Notes: generated by a model from the sequence alone, not told the origin. Shown: positions 45,801 through 54,712, numbered from the stretch's first letter. The stretch is 64,000 bases of DNA from Streptomyces sp. NBS 14/10 (GCF_002224125.1 NZ_NCSM01000080.1:34396-98395); one strand, 5' to 3'. A program made the numbers and translations.

Positions 45801-46331
45801 GTGCTCGAGCTGTCGATCCTCGGCTTCCTGTACGACCAGCCGCTGCACGGCTACGAGCTCAAGGAGCGCATCAAGGCCCTGAGCGGCCATGTCCGCCCGG
45901 TGAGCGACGGCGCGCTCTACCCGGCGATCACCCGGCTGACCAAGGCCGGTCTGCTGGACCAGCGCACCGAACCGGGCGCGAGCGCCGCCCCGCGCCGGGT
46001 GCTGTCCCTCACCGACGCGGGCCGCGCCGAGCTGCTGTCCCGGCTGCGTACACCCAAGGACGTGGAGATCACCGACGGCCAGCGGTTCTTCACGCTGCTC
46101 GCGTTCCTCCGCCAGCTGCCGGACCCGGCCGAGCAGGCGGCCGTGCTGCGGCGCCGCCAGGCGTTCCTGGACACCCCGTCGAGCTTCTTCTACGAGGGCG
46201 GCGAGCCGGTGCGCGCGGAGCGGGCCGGGGATGTCTTCCGCGAGGGGATGCTGCGGATCGCCCGCGCGACCGCCGCGGAGGAGCGGCGGTGGCTGGCGGA
46301 TGCCCTGGACCGGCTGGAGAAGACGCGCTAG
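45801..46331 (+). CDS. PadR-family regulator
   Basis: The 176-aa protein has the PadR winged helix: LELSILGFLYDQPLHGYELKERIKALSGHVRPVSDGALYPAITRLTKAGLLDQRT, and a C-terminal dimerisation helix (FFTLLAFLRQLPDPAEQAAVLRRRQAFLD). GTG start with AAAGGA upstream. It should repress the divergent MATE exporter until a toxic ligand binds. Its stop codon overlaps the stop of the metalloprotease gene in CTAG. Confidence 0.93.
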   Translation: MLELSILGFLYDQPLHGYELKERIKALSGHVRPVSDGALYPAITRLTKAGLLDQRTEPGASAAPRRVLSLTDAGRAELLSRLRTPKDVEITDGQRFFTLLAFLRQLPDPAEQAAVLRRRQAFLDTPSSFFYEGGEPVRAERAGDVFREGMLRIARATAAEERRWLADALDRLEKTR

Positions 46332-47638
46332 CCCAGCTGCACGGCCAGGTACTTGCGCCACAGGTCGGTGAACTCGGCCAGGTTCGTGCCCAGCACCTCG
46401 CGCAGCGCGGACTCCACCGCCCCCTTGCGGTCCGGGCTCCCGCCCACCGCGCGGTAGAACTCGACCAGCTTCCCCTGGCCCCACTTCTCCGCGATCAGCC
46501 GGCAGGCCAGCCAGCCCTCCTCGTACGCCTGGGACAGGACGTCCGCGCTGCCGCCGAAGCCGAAGGCCTTGTCGTCCGGGAGGGCGTCCGGGAGGCGGCC
46601 GGACGCGACGGAGCGGGCCAGTTCGGGGGCCACCTCGCGGGGGGTGCGGCCGGTGCCGAGGTAGCCCGTCCAGTCGGCGAAGCCCTCGGAGAGCCACATC
46701 GGGGTGGCGGGGCTGGTGGCGGTGCGGGTGGCCACATGGGCCGTCTCGTGGGTGATCACGACGCGCCGGCCGAAGTCGCCGAGGACCTGGTACGCCTCGG
46801 GGTTGACGATGACGCGGTCGGCGGCCTCGCGGTGGCCGCCCCCCGCCTCGCCGGTGGTGACGGCCGCGATACCGCGGTAGCCGCTCGCGGTCGAGCCCAG
46901 CAGGGCGGCCATCCGGTCCAGGGAGGCGGGGACCTGCACCACCACCCGCCCGGCCCAGGGGTGCGGCCACGTCTTCCGCAGGACGGCCACCGCCCGGTCC
47001 GCGCCGTCCGCCAGTTCGCGCAGCCGCCGCCGGTCCTGGCCCACGCCGAGGACGAGGCTGTGCGCGCCGCGTACGGCGGTCACCGCGCCCTGGTCCCACA
47101 GCTGCACGGAGGTGTGCCGGCCGTCCTCCTCGCCGTCGTCGGAGGCCACGTACCAGCGCCCGTTCCGCTGGGCGAGGGTCAGATACTCCTCGGCGACGAC
47201 TGGCACGGTGTCGTATCCGGAGAGCCGGTAGCGCAGCTCGACCTGGGCGGCGAGGCGGCGGCCCTCGCCCAGCGCGGGGTCGAAACCGCCGGTGTCCACC
47301 AGGTGGTAGGTCCAGGAGCGCACCGGTACGGCGGCCAGGTTCGTGAACATCCGGCGCTGCTCGGCCAGATACCGGGCGGAGCGCCGGTCGACGGTGGCGA
47401 GGAAGGCGCTCGCGTCGCGCTCCCGGACCGCCGCGGCCCGCCGGTCGAGCAGCTGCTGGACGGCCTGCCCGTCCCGCCCCGCGGCGTCGTCGGGGCCCTG
47501 GGCGGTGCCGCAACCGGTGAGCGCGACGGCCACCAGGGCGCACAGCGCGGCCAGGCACAGCGCCGCCCATCGCCCGGAACGCCGCCCGGCACACCGTCTG
47601 TCCGCCCGCCGTCCGCCCGGCCACCGCCTACCCACCAC
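46328..47638 (-). CDS. Lipoprotein metalloprotease-like protein
   Basis: The 436-aa protein has a long basic N-terminus, a hydrophobic stretch at about 27-40 and a lipobox LTGC (about residue 43), so it should be a lipoprotein. A domain of NTF2-like type (40-190) is followed by the zinc-protease motif VVITHETAHVATR and, 18 residues on, WLSEGFADW, the gluzincin-like third ligand. Peptidase MA-like family. It starts at a GTG (47638 or 47635). Its last codon shares CTAG with the converging PadR gene. Substrates are unknown. Confidence 0.85.
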   Translation of the reverse strand: MVGRRWPGGRRADRRCAGRRSGRWAALCLAALCALVAVALTGCGTAQGPDDAAGRDGQAVQQLLDRRAAAVRERDASAFLATVDRRSARYLAEQRRMFTNLAAVPVRSWTYHLVDTGGFDPALGEGRRLAAQVELRYRLSGYDTVPVVAEEYLTLAQRNGRWYVASDDGEEDGRHTSVQLWDQGAVTAVRGAHSLVLGVGQDRRRLRELADGADRAVAVLRKTWPHPWAGRVVVQVPASLDRMAALLGSTASGYRGIAAVTTGEAGGGHREAADRVIVNPEAYQVLGDFGRRVVITHETAHVATRTATSPATPMWLSEGFADWTGYLGTGRTPREVAPELARSVASGRLPDALPDDKAFGFGGSADVLSQAYEEGWLACRLIAEKWGQGKLVEFYRAVGGSPDRKGAVESALREVLGTNLAEFTDLWRKYLAVQLG

Positions 47639-47702
47639 GTCGTAGATCGTACGAGGCTCGCGGTTGGTAATCAGGTGCGCTAATCAGACACGTGTGGTGG
47701 CA

Positions 47703-48797
47703 TCAGACACGTGTGATGGCCGAAATCGGCATCATCCCGACCGGGTCGTAGCGCACCCGCGCCCCCGGGTGGGGCGCGTGGATCACCTGGCCGTTGCCCG
47801 CGTAGATCCCGACGTGACCCGCGTCGGAGCGGTAGACCACCAGATCGCCGGGGCGGATATGGCTCAGCGACACCGGGTGTCCGGCGGACGCCTGCTGCTG
47901 CGAGGTGCGCGGGATCGCCACCCCGGCCCGCCCGTACGCCCACTGGGTCAGCCCGGAGCAGTCGAAGGCGGTGGGCCCGGCCTGCCCCCACGCGTACGGC
48001 TGGCCCACCGCCCGGCGCGCGGCCTCGAGCGCGGCGGCGGCGCGCGGCGAGGACGGCGGCAGCTCGGGCACGCCCACCGCCTGGGACATCCCGGGCGAGC
48101 CCTGCAGATAGGCCGCGCGCTGGGCGGCCGGCAGGGCGTTGAACAGCCGGCGCGCCGTGGCGAGCTTGTGCCGTACGGCCCGCTTGTGGCGGATGACGAC
48201 CTTGCGGCTGTGCTCCAGCCGGGCGAGCCTGGCCGCCGCCTCCGCGCGCTGCTGGCGCAGCGTCCGCTGGGCGCTCTCGAAGACCCGTAGCTGCCCGGCC
48301 TGCCGCTTGCCGATCCGCTGGAGGGTGGCGGCCTTGTCGAGGTAGTTGGCGGGGTCCTCGGAGAGGATCAGGGCGAGGCCGGGGTCGACCCCGCCGGACC
48401 GGTACTGCCCGCCCGCGAGGGCGCCGAGCGCCACCCGCATCCGGTTCAGCCGCTCCTGGCCACGGGCGACGCGGTCCTGGAGCTGGTCGACCTGGCGGCG
48501 CAGCCCTCGGGCGTGCGCCTCGGCCGCGTTGTAGCGCTCGGTCGCCCGCTCCGCCTGCGCGTACAGCAGCTCCACCGCGCCGACGGTGGCGTGCGGAGCC
48601 GTGGCATGCGGAGCCGCGGTGTCCGCGGCGGGGTCGTGCGGCTCGGCGCTGGCCGGCACCGCCGACAGCGCGGCCGCCGAGGCCACGGCGGCCGAGGCGG
48701 CGGCCAGCACGGTCAGGGAACCGGACCGCGAGGAACCGGACCGCGAGGAACCGGAGCGAGAGGAACCGGACCGAGGGGAACGGCGACAAGACGCCAT
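47703..48797 (-). CDS. NlpC/P60 cell-wall hydrolase with repeat-built signal
   Basis: The 364-aa secreted protein has a signal peptide whose n-region is an Arg/Ser/Gly repeat (GSSRS four times) followed by a hydrophobic core (LTVLAAASAAVASAAALSAVPASA). A coiled-coil region (about 85-240) precedes the NlpC/P60 domain: catalytic FDCSGLTQWAYG, then GHVGIYAGNG and HAPHPG. It should cut peptide stems of peptidoglycan. ATG at 48795-48797; a GTG at 48809 is possible. The downstream neighbour is a paralog. Confidence 0.93.
   Translation of the reverse strand: MASCRRSPRSGSSRSGSSRSGSSRSGSLTVLAAASAAVASAAALSAVPASAEPHDPAADTAAPHATAPHATVGAVELLYAQAERATERYNAAEAHARGLRRQVDQLQDRVARGQERLNRMRVALGALAGGQYRSGGVDPGLALILSEDPANYLDKAATLQRIGKRQAGQLRVFESAQRTLRQQRAEAAARLARLEHSRKVVIRHKRAVRHKLATARRLFNALPAAQRAAYLQGSPGMSQAVGVPELPPSSPRAAAALEAARRAVGQPYAWGQAGPTAFDCSGLTQWAYGRAGVAIPRTSQQQASAGHPVSLSHIRPGDLVVYRSDAGHVGIYAGNGQVIHAPHPGARVRYDPVGMMPISAITRV
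48717..48776. repeat. 15-bp coding minisatellite in signal peptide
   Basis: Four units of GGAACCGGACCGCGA-type sequence (48717, 48732, 48747, 48762) lie in frame in the n-region of the hydrolase gene and encode repeated Gly-Ser-Ser-Arg-Ser. Unit length is a multiple of three, so copy-number change would keep the frame. Confidence 0.9.
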
Positions 48798-48911
48798 GGG
48801 AAGCCGCACTCCCTTCCGCTGTATCGGGAAGTCCGCTATGTCGGAACTGCGCGCAGACAGTAGCCGTACGAACACGCGCGGTCCAAGAAGCGTGGCGGGT
48901 ACACAAGGCGA

Positions 48912-48945
48912 CGCCCCGCCGGAGACGCAGGTCACCGGCGGGGCG
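48912..48945 (-). terminator. Terminator after the second NlpC/P60 gene
   Basis: CGCCCCGCCGG and CCGGCGGGGCG form an 11-bp stem with a 12-nt loop, 68 bp after the stop at 49013. Confidence 0.75.
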
Positions 48946-49012
48946 GACGCTCAGCGGAAGCTGTCGGGCTTCCCCGAATTCCCCCGAACGGACGGTTCGG
49001 GTACGGCGGGGA

Positions 49013-50038
49013 TCAGACCCGGACGCCGAACATGAACGGCATGTTGTCCATCGACTCGTAGCGCACATTGGCCCCGGGCTTGGGGGCGTGCAGCACCTGG
49101 CCGTTGCCCGCGTACAGCCCTATGTGGTGCAGGTCGCTGTAGAAGAGCACCAGGTCGCCCGGCTTGAGCTGGCTGCGGCTTATGCGGGTGCCGGCGTTGG
49201 CCTGGTCCTGCGAGATACGCGGCAGGGAGACGCCGGCCTGCTTGTACGCCCAGCCGGTGAGGCCGGAGCAGTCGAAGGAGGACGGTCCGGTCGCGGCCCA
49301 CACATACGGCGCGCCGATCTTCGTCTTGGCGGCGGCCAGCGCGGCGGCGGCGCGCTGCGAGTCGGGGACGTCGTTGCCGAGGTCGACCCGCTCGTTGGAG
49401 CGGTTGGCGCGCTCCTGCTCCTTGGCGGCGAGCGCGGCCCGCTCCTGGGCGGTGAGGGTGTTCAGGAGCTGCTGGGCCTTGGAGAGCTTGCCCTGGATCT
49501 CCTTCTTCTTCTCGCCCAGCGCCTTACGGGTGTCCTCGAGGTCCTGCAGCTTCGTGGACGCCTCCTGGCGCTGCTGCTTGAGCGTGCGCTGCTTGTCGGC
49601 GATCTTGCGCAGCGACTCGGCCTGCTTACCGCTCAACTGGCTGAGCGTGGAGGCCTTGTCGAGGTAGGTGTCCGGATCGGAGGAGAGCAGCAGCTGCACG
49701 GAGGGGTCGATGCCGCCGGAGCGGTACTGCGCGGTGGCCATCGAACCGAGGCCGTTGCGGAGCTTGTTCAGATCCTCCTGGCCGCGGGCCACCTTGTCCT
49801 GGAGCTCGCCGACCTGCTTCTCCAGCTTTTCCTTCTTCTCCTTGGCGCCGTTGTACTTCTCGGTCGCCCCCTCCGCCTCCTCGTAGAGCTTGTCGACCTG
49901 CTCCTTGACGTCCTTCTTGTCCGCCTTGGGCGCGGCCTGCGCGGCCTGGGAGGTGAGGGCTACGGCCGCAGCGGCGGTCGCGGTGAGGACGGTTACCCGA
50001 GTGCGGCTCGGCTGCTTGGGTCGACGGTGGGACGCCAC
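49013..50038 (-). CDS. NlpC/P60 cell-wall hydrolase, riboswitch-linked
   Basis: The 341-aa secreted hydrolase has a signal peptide (basic start, then VTVLTATAAAAVALTSQAAQAAP), a long Lys/Glu/Gln coiled coil (about 35-220) and a C-terminal NlpC/P60 domain: FDCSGLTGWAYK, HHIGLYAGNGQ and HAPKPG. It is 60 per cent-like in layout to the next gene, so the pair is a tandem duplication. The GTG at 50036-50038 has AAGGAG nine bases before it. A structured leader upstream is a likely c-di-AMP riboswitch. Confidence 0.94.
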   Translation of the reverse strand: MASHRRPKQPSRTRVTVLTATAAAAVALTSQAAQAAPKADKKDVKEQVDKLYEEAEGATEKYNGAKEKKEKLEKQVGELQDKVARGQEDLNKLRNGLGSMATAQYRSGGIDPSVQLLLSSDPDTYLDKASTLSQLSGKQAESLRKIADKQRTLKQQRQEASTKLQDLEDTRKALGEKKKEIQGKLSKAQQLLNTLTAQERAALAAKEQERANRSNERVDLGNDVPDSQRAAAALAAAKTKIGAPYVWAATGPSSFDCSGLTGWAYKQAGVSLPRISQDQANAGTRISRSQLKPGDLVLFYSDLHHIGLYAGNGQVLHAPKPGANVRYESMDNMPFMFGVRV

Positions 50039-50342
50039 GGGGGCGAGCTCCTTCTTCCTCGAGCCGCCTACCGGGTGAGTGGGGGTCAAGACCCCGGCTC
50101 CGCGGAATGCAGCGCACGCGGACTCGGCGGTACCCCCGCTGATATCCCCGATGGATGATCAACCGCGCGGAGGTTCGAGCCGACCTTAGTGACCTCGTCG
50201 TGATCCGTTCAAATCCCACTGACAAAAAAGTCGGTCTTCGAGCGCATCTTTTACAAACATCACACATACCGTAACGGTCGGTTGACGCTCCGCAGGCGAC
50301 AACGGGCATATCAACGCCGCCCGACGCGTCGTACGGAATCAC
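50039..50342. other. Intergenic region upstream of the NlpC/P60 gene
   Basis: This 304-bp stretch holds the probable riboswitch near 50060-50200 and an AT-richer part at 50200-50290 (ACAAAAAAGTCGG, TTTTACAAACATCACACATACCG) which may contain the promoter. No gene is seen. Confidence 0.55.
50060..50200 (-). promoter_or_regulatory. Probable ydaO-type (c-di-AMP) riboswitch
   Basis: The leader of the NlpC/P60 gene ends with CTCACCCGGTAGGCGGC, close to the conserved CTAACCCGGTAGGCG end of actinobacterial ydaO elements, and upstream it has a GCGGGGG purine block and paired GC-rich arms. Such riboswitches are known before cell-wall hydrolase genes in Streptomyces. I did not model the full fold, so the boundaries are approximate. 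Confidence 0.55.
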
Positions 50343-51704
50343 TTAAGTACGCGCGAGCCGCTTGAGCAACAGCGCGGACGAGACCGGTCGTGCCCCGGCC
50401 TTGGCCACCCCGTCGGCCACCTCGCGGTCCGTCGAGACCACGACCACCGGCCGGCCCGGCGGCTCGGCCCGCACCAGCTGCCTGATCAGCTCGTCCGCGG
50501 TCACCCCCGGCTTGCTGAACAGCACCCGCACCCCGCGCGGCGGCGCCAGCAGCACCGGCGCCGCCAGCTCCGCCCCGTCGAAGACACAGGTCATCTCGGC
50601 GCCGGACTGGGCCGCCAGCACCGCGAGACCGCCCAACAGCCGCAGCCGCTGCTTGTCCAGCGGCATCGTCGGATAGCCGGTCTTGGTGACGTTGTAGCCG
50701 TCCACCACCAAATGGGCCTGGGGCAGCGCCAGCAGCTGGTCCAGCAGCGCGGGGTCCATCTCCGACAGCGCCCTGGTCGCTATGTCCCGCGGTGTCATCT
50801 TGCCCGGCTGCACCGCGTCCACCGCGTCCGCCGGGCGGATCGACGCGGGCGGCAGCGCCAGTTCGCGCCGCAGCCCCTGCGCCGCCTCCAGCACCGTGTC
50901 CAACAGCAGCCGCACCCGCATGTCCTCGACGCTGCGCCCCTCGCGGGCCGCCCGCCGGCTGGCCTCCAGCGCCGACTCCGTCTCCGCGAGCCGGGCCCGC
51001 AGCCGCCGCGCCTCGCCCTCCGCCGTGGCCTGCCGCACCGCGGCCGCCGACCGTACGGACTCCAGCTCGGAGGCGGCCTTGCGCAGCGCCGCCTCGCCGC
51101 GCTTGACGTCGCTGAGCGCGCTGCGCAGCTTCCGGTGCAGCGCGTCCGACTCCTTACGGGCCGCCTCCAGCTCGCCGCGGGACCGCTCGACCTCCGTACG
51201 CGCCGTCGCCCTCACCTCGGCCAGCTCCTCGCGCAGCCGCCGCAGTTCGCGCTCCGCCTCCTCGCCGGCCCGCTCGGCGGAGGCCCGCTGCGCCTCCTCG
51301 CCCGCGGCCTCGACCAGCTTGACCCAGCCGGCCGGCCGCAGCACGAAGGCCAGCGCCGCGACGTCCTCCGGATCGGCGGCGGCCGGCGGCGAACCGCCCT
51401 CGACGGCCTCGGCGAGCTCCTGCTGCGTCTCCCGCAGCCGCCCCGCGATCCGCTGCCGGAAGACCGGATCGGACTCCACGGCGGCGGCCATCGCATTGCC
51501 CGCGAACTTCGCCCGGCGGGTCGGGGTGAAGCGGGCGTACTGCCGCAGCTGGGCGGGCAGCTCGGTGACCGTCAGCCCTCCGAAGGCATCCGCCACCAGG
51601 GACACGACCCGGCGCCTGACCCCCTCCGGCAGGGGGCGGTCGAGCGTCTCGGCGACGCCCTCGGCGTCACCGGCCGACGCGGGGTCGCCCGTCCGCTCCA
51701 CCAC
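50343..51704 (-). CDS. NYN-domain (YacP-like) RNA-binding protein
   Basis: The 453-aa protein has a long helical, Ala/Glu/Arg-rich N-terminal part (about residues 140-280 coiled coil) and a C-terminal NYN nuclease-like domain: HLVVDGYNVTKTGYP, MTCVFDGAELAAPVLL and VVVVSTDREVADGVAKAGA, with the acidic residues of PIN-like enzymes. It probably handles tRNA or rRNA, as YacP-like proteins do. GTG start at 51702-51704, followed by a second GTG. Confidence 0.87.
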   Translation of the reverse strand: MVERTGDPASAGDAEGVAETLDRPLPEGVRRRVVSLVADAFGGLTVTELPAQLRQYARFTPTRRAKFAGNAMAAAVESDPVFRQRIAGRLRETQQELAEAVEGGSPPAAADPEDVAALAFVLRPAGWVKLVEAAGEEAQRASAERAGEEAERELRRLREELAEVRATARTEVERSRGELEAARKESDALHRKLRSALSDVKRGEAALRKAASELESVRSAAAVRQATAEGEARRLRARLAETESALEASRRAAREGRSVEDMRVRLLLDTVLEAAQGLRRELALPPASIRPADAVDAVQPGKMTPRDIATRALSEMDPALLDQLLALPQAHLVVDGYNVTKTGYPTMPLDKQRLRLLGGLAVLAAQSGAEMTCVFDGAELAAPVLLAPPRGVRVLFSKPGVTADELIRQLVRAEPPGRPVVVVSTDREVADGVAKAGARPVSSALLLKRLART

Positions 51705-51721
51705 CTGTCATCGCTCCGTTC

Positions 51722-51967
51722 TCAGGCGCTCGCGCTCGCACCCGGACGGTCGACCAGCTCGATCTGGTCGACCGCGTTGCACCAACGGCAGCGCACCGAC
51801 TCAATGGTCTCACTGACCACCTCGCGCTCCTCGATCCTCGGCTCCCCGCCCAGGTCGAGATGGACGTACTCGACAGCCTTCGTCGAACGCGTCACATCGA
51901 ACCGGGTCAGGTTGCCGCACAGGGTGCAGCGCCAGCGAGTCTCGGCTGTCGGCAGGGGCACGGCCAT
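51722..51967 (-). CDS. Small zinc-ribbon protein
   Basis: The 81-aa protein has two CxxC pairs (WRCTLCGNLTRFD and VRCRWCNAVDQ) that should bind one zinc. A GAGG site 11 nt before the ATG at 51965-51967 supports the start. It lies 17 bp before the NYN gene on the same strand and may be its partner. No function is known. Confidence 0.8.
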   Translation of the reverse strand: MAVPLPTAETRWRCTLCGNLTRFDVTRSTKAVEYVHLDLGGEPRIEEREVVSETIESVRCRWCNAVDQIELVDRPGASASA

Positions 51968-52139
51968 TGCGTCATCGTCCTCACTGTCTTGGTCGCCTTG
52001 CTTCCACTCTGGCACTCGGCGTGCTGTAACCCTACGGCCTGAGCCCTGCCCCGCGCCGGGGCCGGTGCGCTCCCCGGTCCCGCCCCAGCGGCGGCGAGGC
52101 ACTCTGGGCAGGTTGAGCCCGGTACGGGATGATCTGCCC

Positions 52140-52853
52140 ATGATCGAGACGTCGGAGGGGCCCGGCCGCCGCCCCCTGATGACTTACGCCCTCATCGCGT
52201 CCTGCTGCCTGATCTTCGCCTTCGGACCGGCGTCCGGTCTCAACCCCGACTACGGCACGGGAGGCGAGCTGCTGCGGGCCCAGACGGGCTACTTCGAACG
52301 GTGGGGGGTGGTGCCCAGCGCGCTGTGGAGCGGCGCGCCCGCCGAACCGCTGACCCCGCTCACCGCGCTGTTCGTCCACGGCAACTGGCTGCACCTGCTC
52401 GGCAACATGCTGTTTCTCTACGTCTTCGGGGCGATGGCCGAGGAGCGCATGGGGCGGATCCAGTTCGCGCTCTTCTACCTCGCCACCGGCTATCTGGCGC
52501 TGCTCGGCTACGCCGCGGCGCACGCCGACTCCACCCAGACCCTGGTCGGCGCCTCCGGGTCCATCTCCGGGGTCCTGGGCGCCTTTCTGTGGCTGTTCCC
52601 CCGGGCCCGGGTGACCAGTCTCTTCCCGTTTCTGTTCTTCCTGCCGCTGCGCTTCCCCGCCTGGGTGGTGCTGATCTTCTGGTTCGCGCTCCAGTGGCTG
52701 GCCGCCCGCGGAGCCGACGACCGCCCCGGCGTCGCCTACCTCGCCCACCTCGTGGGGTTCAGCCTCGGGTTCCTCTACGCGTGGGCCCGCTTCGGGCGGA
52801 CGACTAGAGTGAGCAGCGCAGTCAGGTCCAGCGAGGGAGAAAGCCAGCCGTGA
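52140..52853 (+). CDS. Rhomboid-family intramembrane protease
   Basis: The 237-aa protein has six membrane segments and the rhomboid catalytic serine in VGASGSISGVLGAFLW, the HGNWLHLLGNMLFLYVFG segment, and the histidine in YLAHLVGFSLGF. It cleaves substrates within the membrane. Its stop overlaps the start of the AsnC-domain gene (GTGA), so the two are translationally coupled. Confidence 0.94.
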   Translation: MIETSEGPGRRPLMTYALIASCCLIFAFGPASGLNPDYGTGGELLRAQTGYFERWGVVPSALWSGAPAEPLTPLTALFVHGNWLHLLGNMLFLYVFGAMAEERMGRIQFALFYLATGYLALLGYAAAHADSTQTLVGASGSISGVLGAFLWLFPRARVTSLFPFLFFLPLRFPAWVVLIFWFALQWLAARGADDRPGVAYLAHLVGFSLGFLYAWARFGRTTRVSSAVRSSEGESQP

Positions 52854-53131
52854 TCACTTCGATCGTGCTCATCAAGACCAGCGTGGACCAGATCCCCGAG
52901 ATCGCCGAGCAGATCGCCGCGCTCGACGGTGTGAGCGAGGTCTACTCGGTCACCGGAGCGCACGATCTGATCGCGATGGTGCGGGTGGCCCGGCACGACG
53001 ACCTCGCGGACGTCATCCCGGGCCGGATCAGCAAGGTGCCGGGCGTGGCCTCCACCGAGACCCATATCGCCTTCCGCACCTACTCCCAGCACGACCTCGA
53101 GGCCGCCTTCGCGATCGGCCTCGACGGCTGA
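52850..53131 (+). CDS. Stand-alone Lrp/AsnC effector domain
   Basis: The 93-aa protein contains only the Lrp/AsnC C-terminal ligand-binding (RAM) domain: SIVLIKTSVDQIPEIAEQIAALDGVSEVYSVTGAHDLIAMVRVARHDDLADV, without a helix-turn-helix. It can bind amino acids and oligomerise but not DNA alone. GTG start within the rhomboid stop. A partner with a DNA-binding domain is not seen nearby. Confidence 0.92.
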   Translation: MITSIVLIKTSVDQIPEIAEQIAALDGVSEVYSVTGAHDLIAMVRVARHDDLADVIPGRISKVPGVASTETHIAFRTYSQHDLEAAFAIGLDG

Positions 53132-53147
53132 GCCCTCTCGCGGGACG

Positions 53148-54560
53148 TCACCCGCGGTCCGGGACGCAGCGCCCGTCCTCGGTGCGGTAGCGCCACTTCG
53201 CACCGTCCCGGACCAGTTCCTTCACCGCGCCGACGAACCGCTCGACGTGCTCGTCCGGGGTGCCCGCGCCGAAGCTGACCCGGATCGCGTTCAGCGACCG
53301 CTCCCCCGGCGCGGCCTCCGGGGCCCCGCACTCGCCCGCCTCCCCGGGCTCGCCGCCCAGCAGCGTGCGCACCAGCGGATGCGCGCAGAACAGGCCGTCG
53401 CGCACGCCGATGCCGTACTCCGCGGAGAGCGCGGCCGCGAAATGCGAGCTGTTCCAGCCCTCCACGACGAACGAGATGACGCCCACCCGGGGCGCGTCAT
53501 CCCCGAACAGCGACAGCACCCGCACCTCGGGCACCTCCGCCAGCCCCGCGCGGACCTTGCCGATCAGCTCCCGCTCCCGCGCCACCAGGGACTCGAACCC
53601 GGCCTCGGTCAGCGCCTTGCAGGCCGAGGCGATCGCGTACGCCCCGATGACATTCGGCGAACCGGCCTCGTGCCGGGCCTCGGTGGTGTGCCACTCCACG
53701 TCCACCCCGCCGTGATCCTGACGGGCCACCTTGCGGCTGGCGCCCCCGCCCGCCAGATACGGCCGGGCCTCCCGCAGCCAGTCCGCCCGCCCCGCGAGCA
53801 CCCCGGCCCCGAAGGGCGCGTACAGCTTGTGCCCGGAGAACGCGACCCAGTCGACGTCCAAGGCCGCGATGTCCACGGGGTGATGCGGGGCCAGCTGCGC
53901 GGCGTCCAGCACGATCCGGGCGCCGTACGCATGGGCCACCTCCGCCAGTTCCCGCACCGGCCACAGCTCACCGGTCACATTCGAAGCACCGGTCACACAC
54001 ACCAGCGCGGCACCCCCCGCGGCCCCGTCCGCCGCCTGCTCCTTCGCCCGCCAGCCGGCCAGCGCCCGCTCCAGCGTCTGAGCGGCCTGCCTCGGGGAGC
54101 GCGGCGCGCTCAGATAGCCGACCTCGACGTCTTCCCGCTGCTGCCACGGCAGCAGCGAGGCGTGGTGCTCCGTCTCGAACACGAACACCCGGGTGCCCCC
54201 GGGGAGGGCGGCGGCGAGGAGGTTGAGCGAGTCGGTGGTGGCGCGGGTGAAGATCACCTGGTCGTCGGGGCGGCAGCCGAGGAAGGCGGCGACATCCCTG
54301 CGGCTGTTCTCGAACAGATCGGTGGACAGCTGCGAGAGATACCCGGCCCCGCGGTGCACGCTGCCGTAGTACGGGGCGTAGGCCGCGATGTCGTCCCACA
54401 CCCGCTGCAGGGCGGGGGCGCTGGCGGCGTAGTCCAGCGCGGCGTAGCTGACCTCGCCGCCGGTCACGAGCGGGACGAGGACATCGCGGCCGAGGACGGG
54501 CAGCGGGGAGGTGGTGGCGGAGGCGGCGGAAGCGGCGGAGGCAGCAGCGGTCACGGACAT
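53148..54560 (-). CDS. Class V aminotransferase under SAM-IV control
   Basis: The 470-aa PLP enzyme resembles cysteine desulfurase / isopenicillin epimerase-type class V aminotransferases: ALDYAASAPALQRVWDDIAAYAPYYGSVHRGAGYLSQ, ETEHHASLLPW, VLDAAQLAPHHPVDI and the PLP lysine in VAFSGHKLYAPFGAG. The C-terminal Cys loop (GLFCAHPLVRTLLGG) could be catalytic. The upstream SAM-IV riboswitch indicates a role in sulfur or methionine metabolism, for example sulfur mobilisation; the reaction is not known. ATG at 54558-54560. Confidence 0.9.
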   Translation of the reverse strand: MSVTAAASAASAASATTSPLPVLGRDVLVPLVTGGEVSYAALDYAASAPALQRVWDDIAAYAPYYGSVHRGAGYLSQLSTDLFENSRRDVAAFLGCRPDDQVIFTRATTDSLNLLAAALPGGTRVFVFETEHHASLLPWQQREDVEVGYLSAPRSPRQAAQTLERALAGWRAKEQAADGAAGGAALVCVTGASNVTGELWPVRELAEVAHAYGARIVLDAAQLAPHHPVDIAALDVDWVAFSGHKLYAPFGAGVLAGRADWLREARPYLAGGGASRKVARQDHGGVDVEWHTTEARHEAGSPNVIGAYAIASACKALTEAGFESLVARERELIGKVRAGLAEVPEVRVLSLFGDDAPRVGVISFVVEGWNSSHFAAALSAEYGIGVRDGLFCAHPLVRTLLGGEPGEAGECGAPEAAPGERSLNAIRVSFGAGTPDEHVERFVGAVKELVRDGAKWRYRTEDGRCVPDRG

Positions 54561-54679
54561 GGCGAAGTCTCCCGGGAGGGCGAAGAGGTGAATGCGTCAC
54601 GCGCACGCGGGCAGCAGCCCGCCGCAGGGCACGTGGAAAAGAAACTCACCGCACGGACGAGAACCGCGCGAGGTGAGAA

Positions 54680-54712
54680 GAACCGAAGAAAGAAGCGGGC
54701 CGTCGGCCCTAG
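54680..54712 (-). terminator. Leader terminator of the SAM-IV unit
   Basis: On the minus strand GGGCC-GAC-GGCCC is followed by a pyrimidine-rich GCTTCTTTCTTC tract. The hairpin begins at the stop codon of the leader ORF and could be the expression platform that stops transcription before the aminotransferase gene. Confidence 0.7.
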
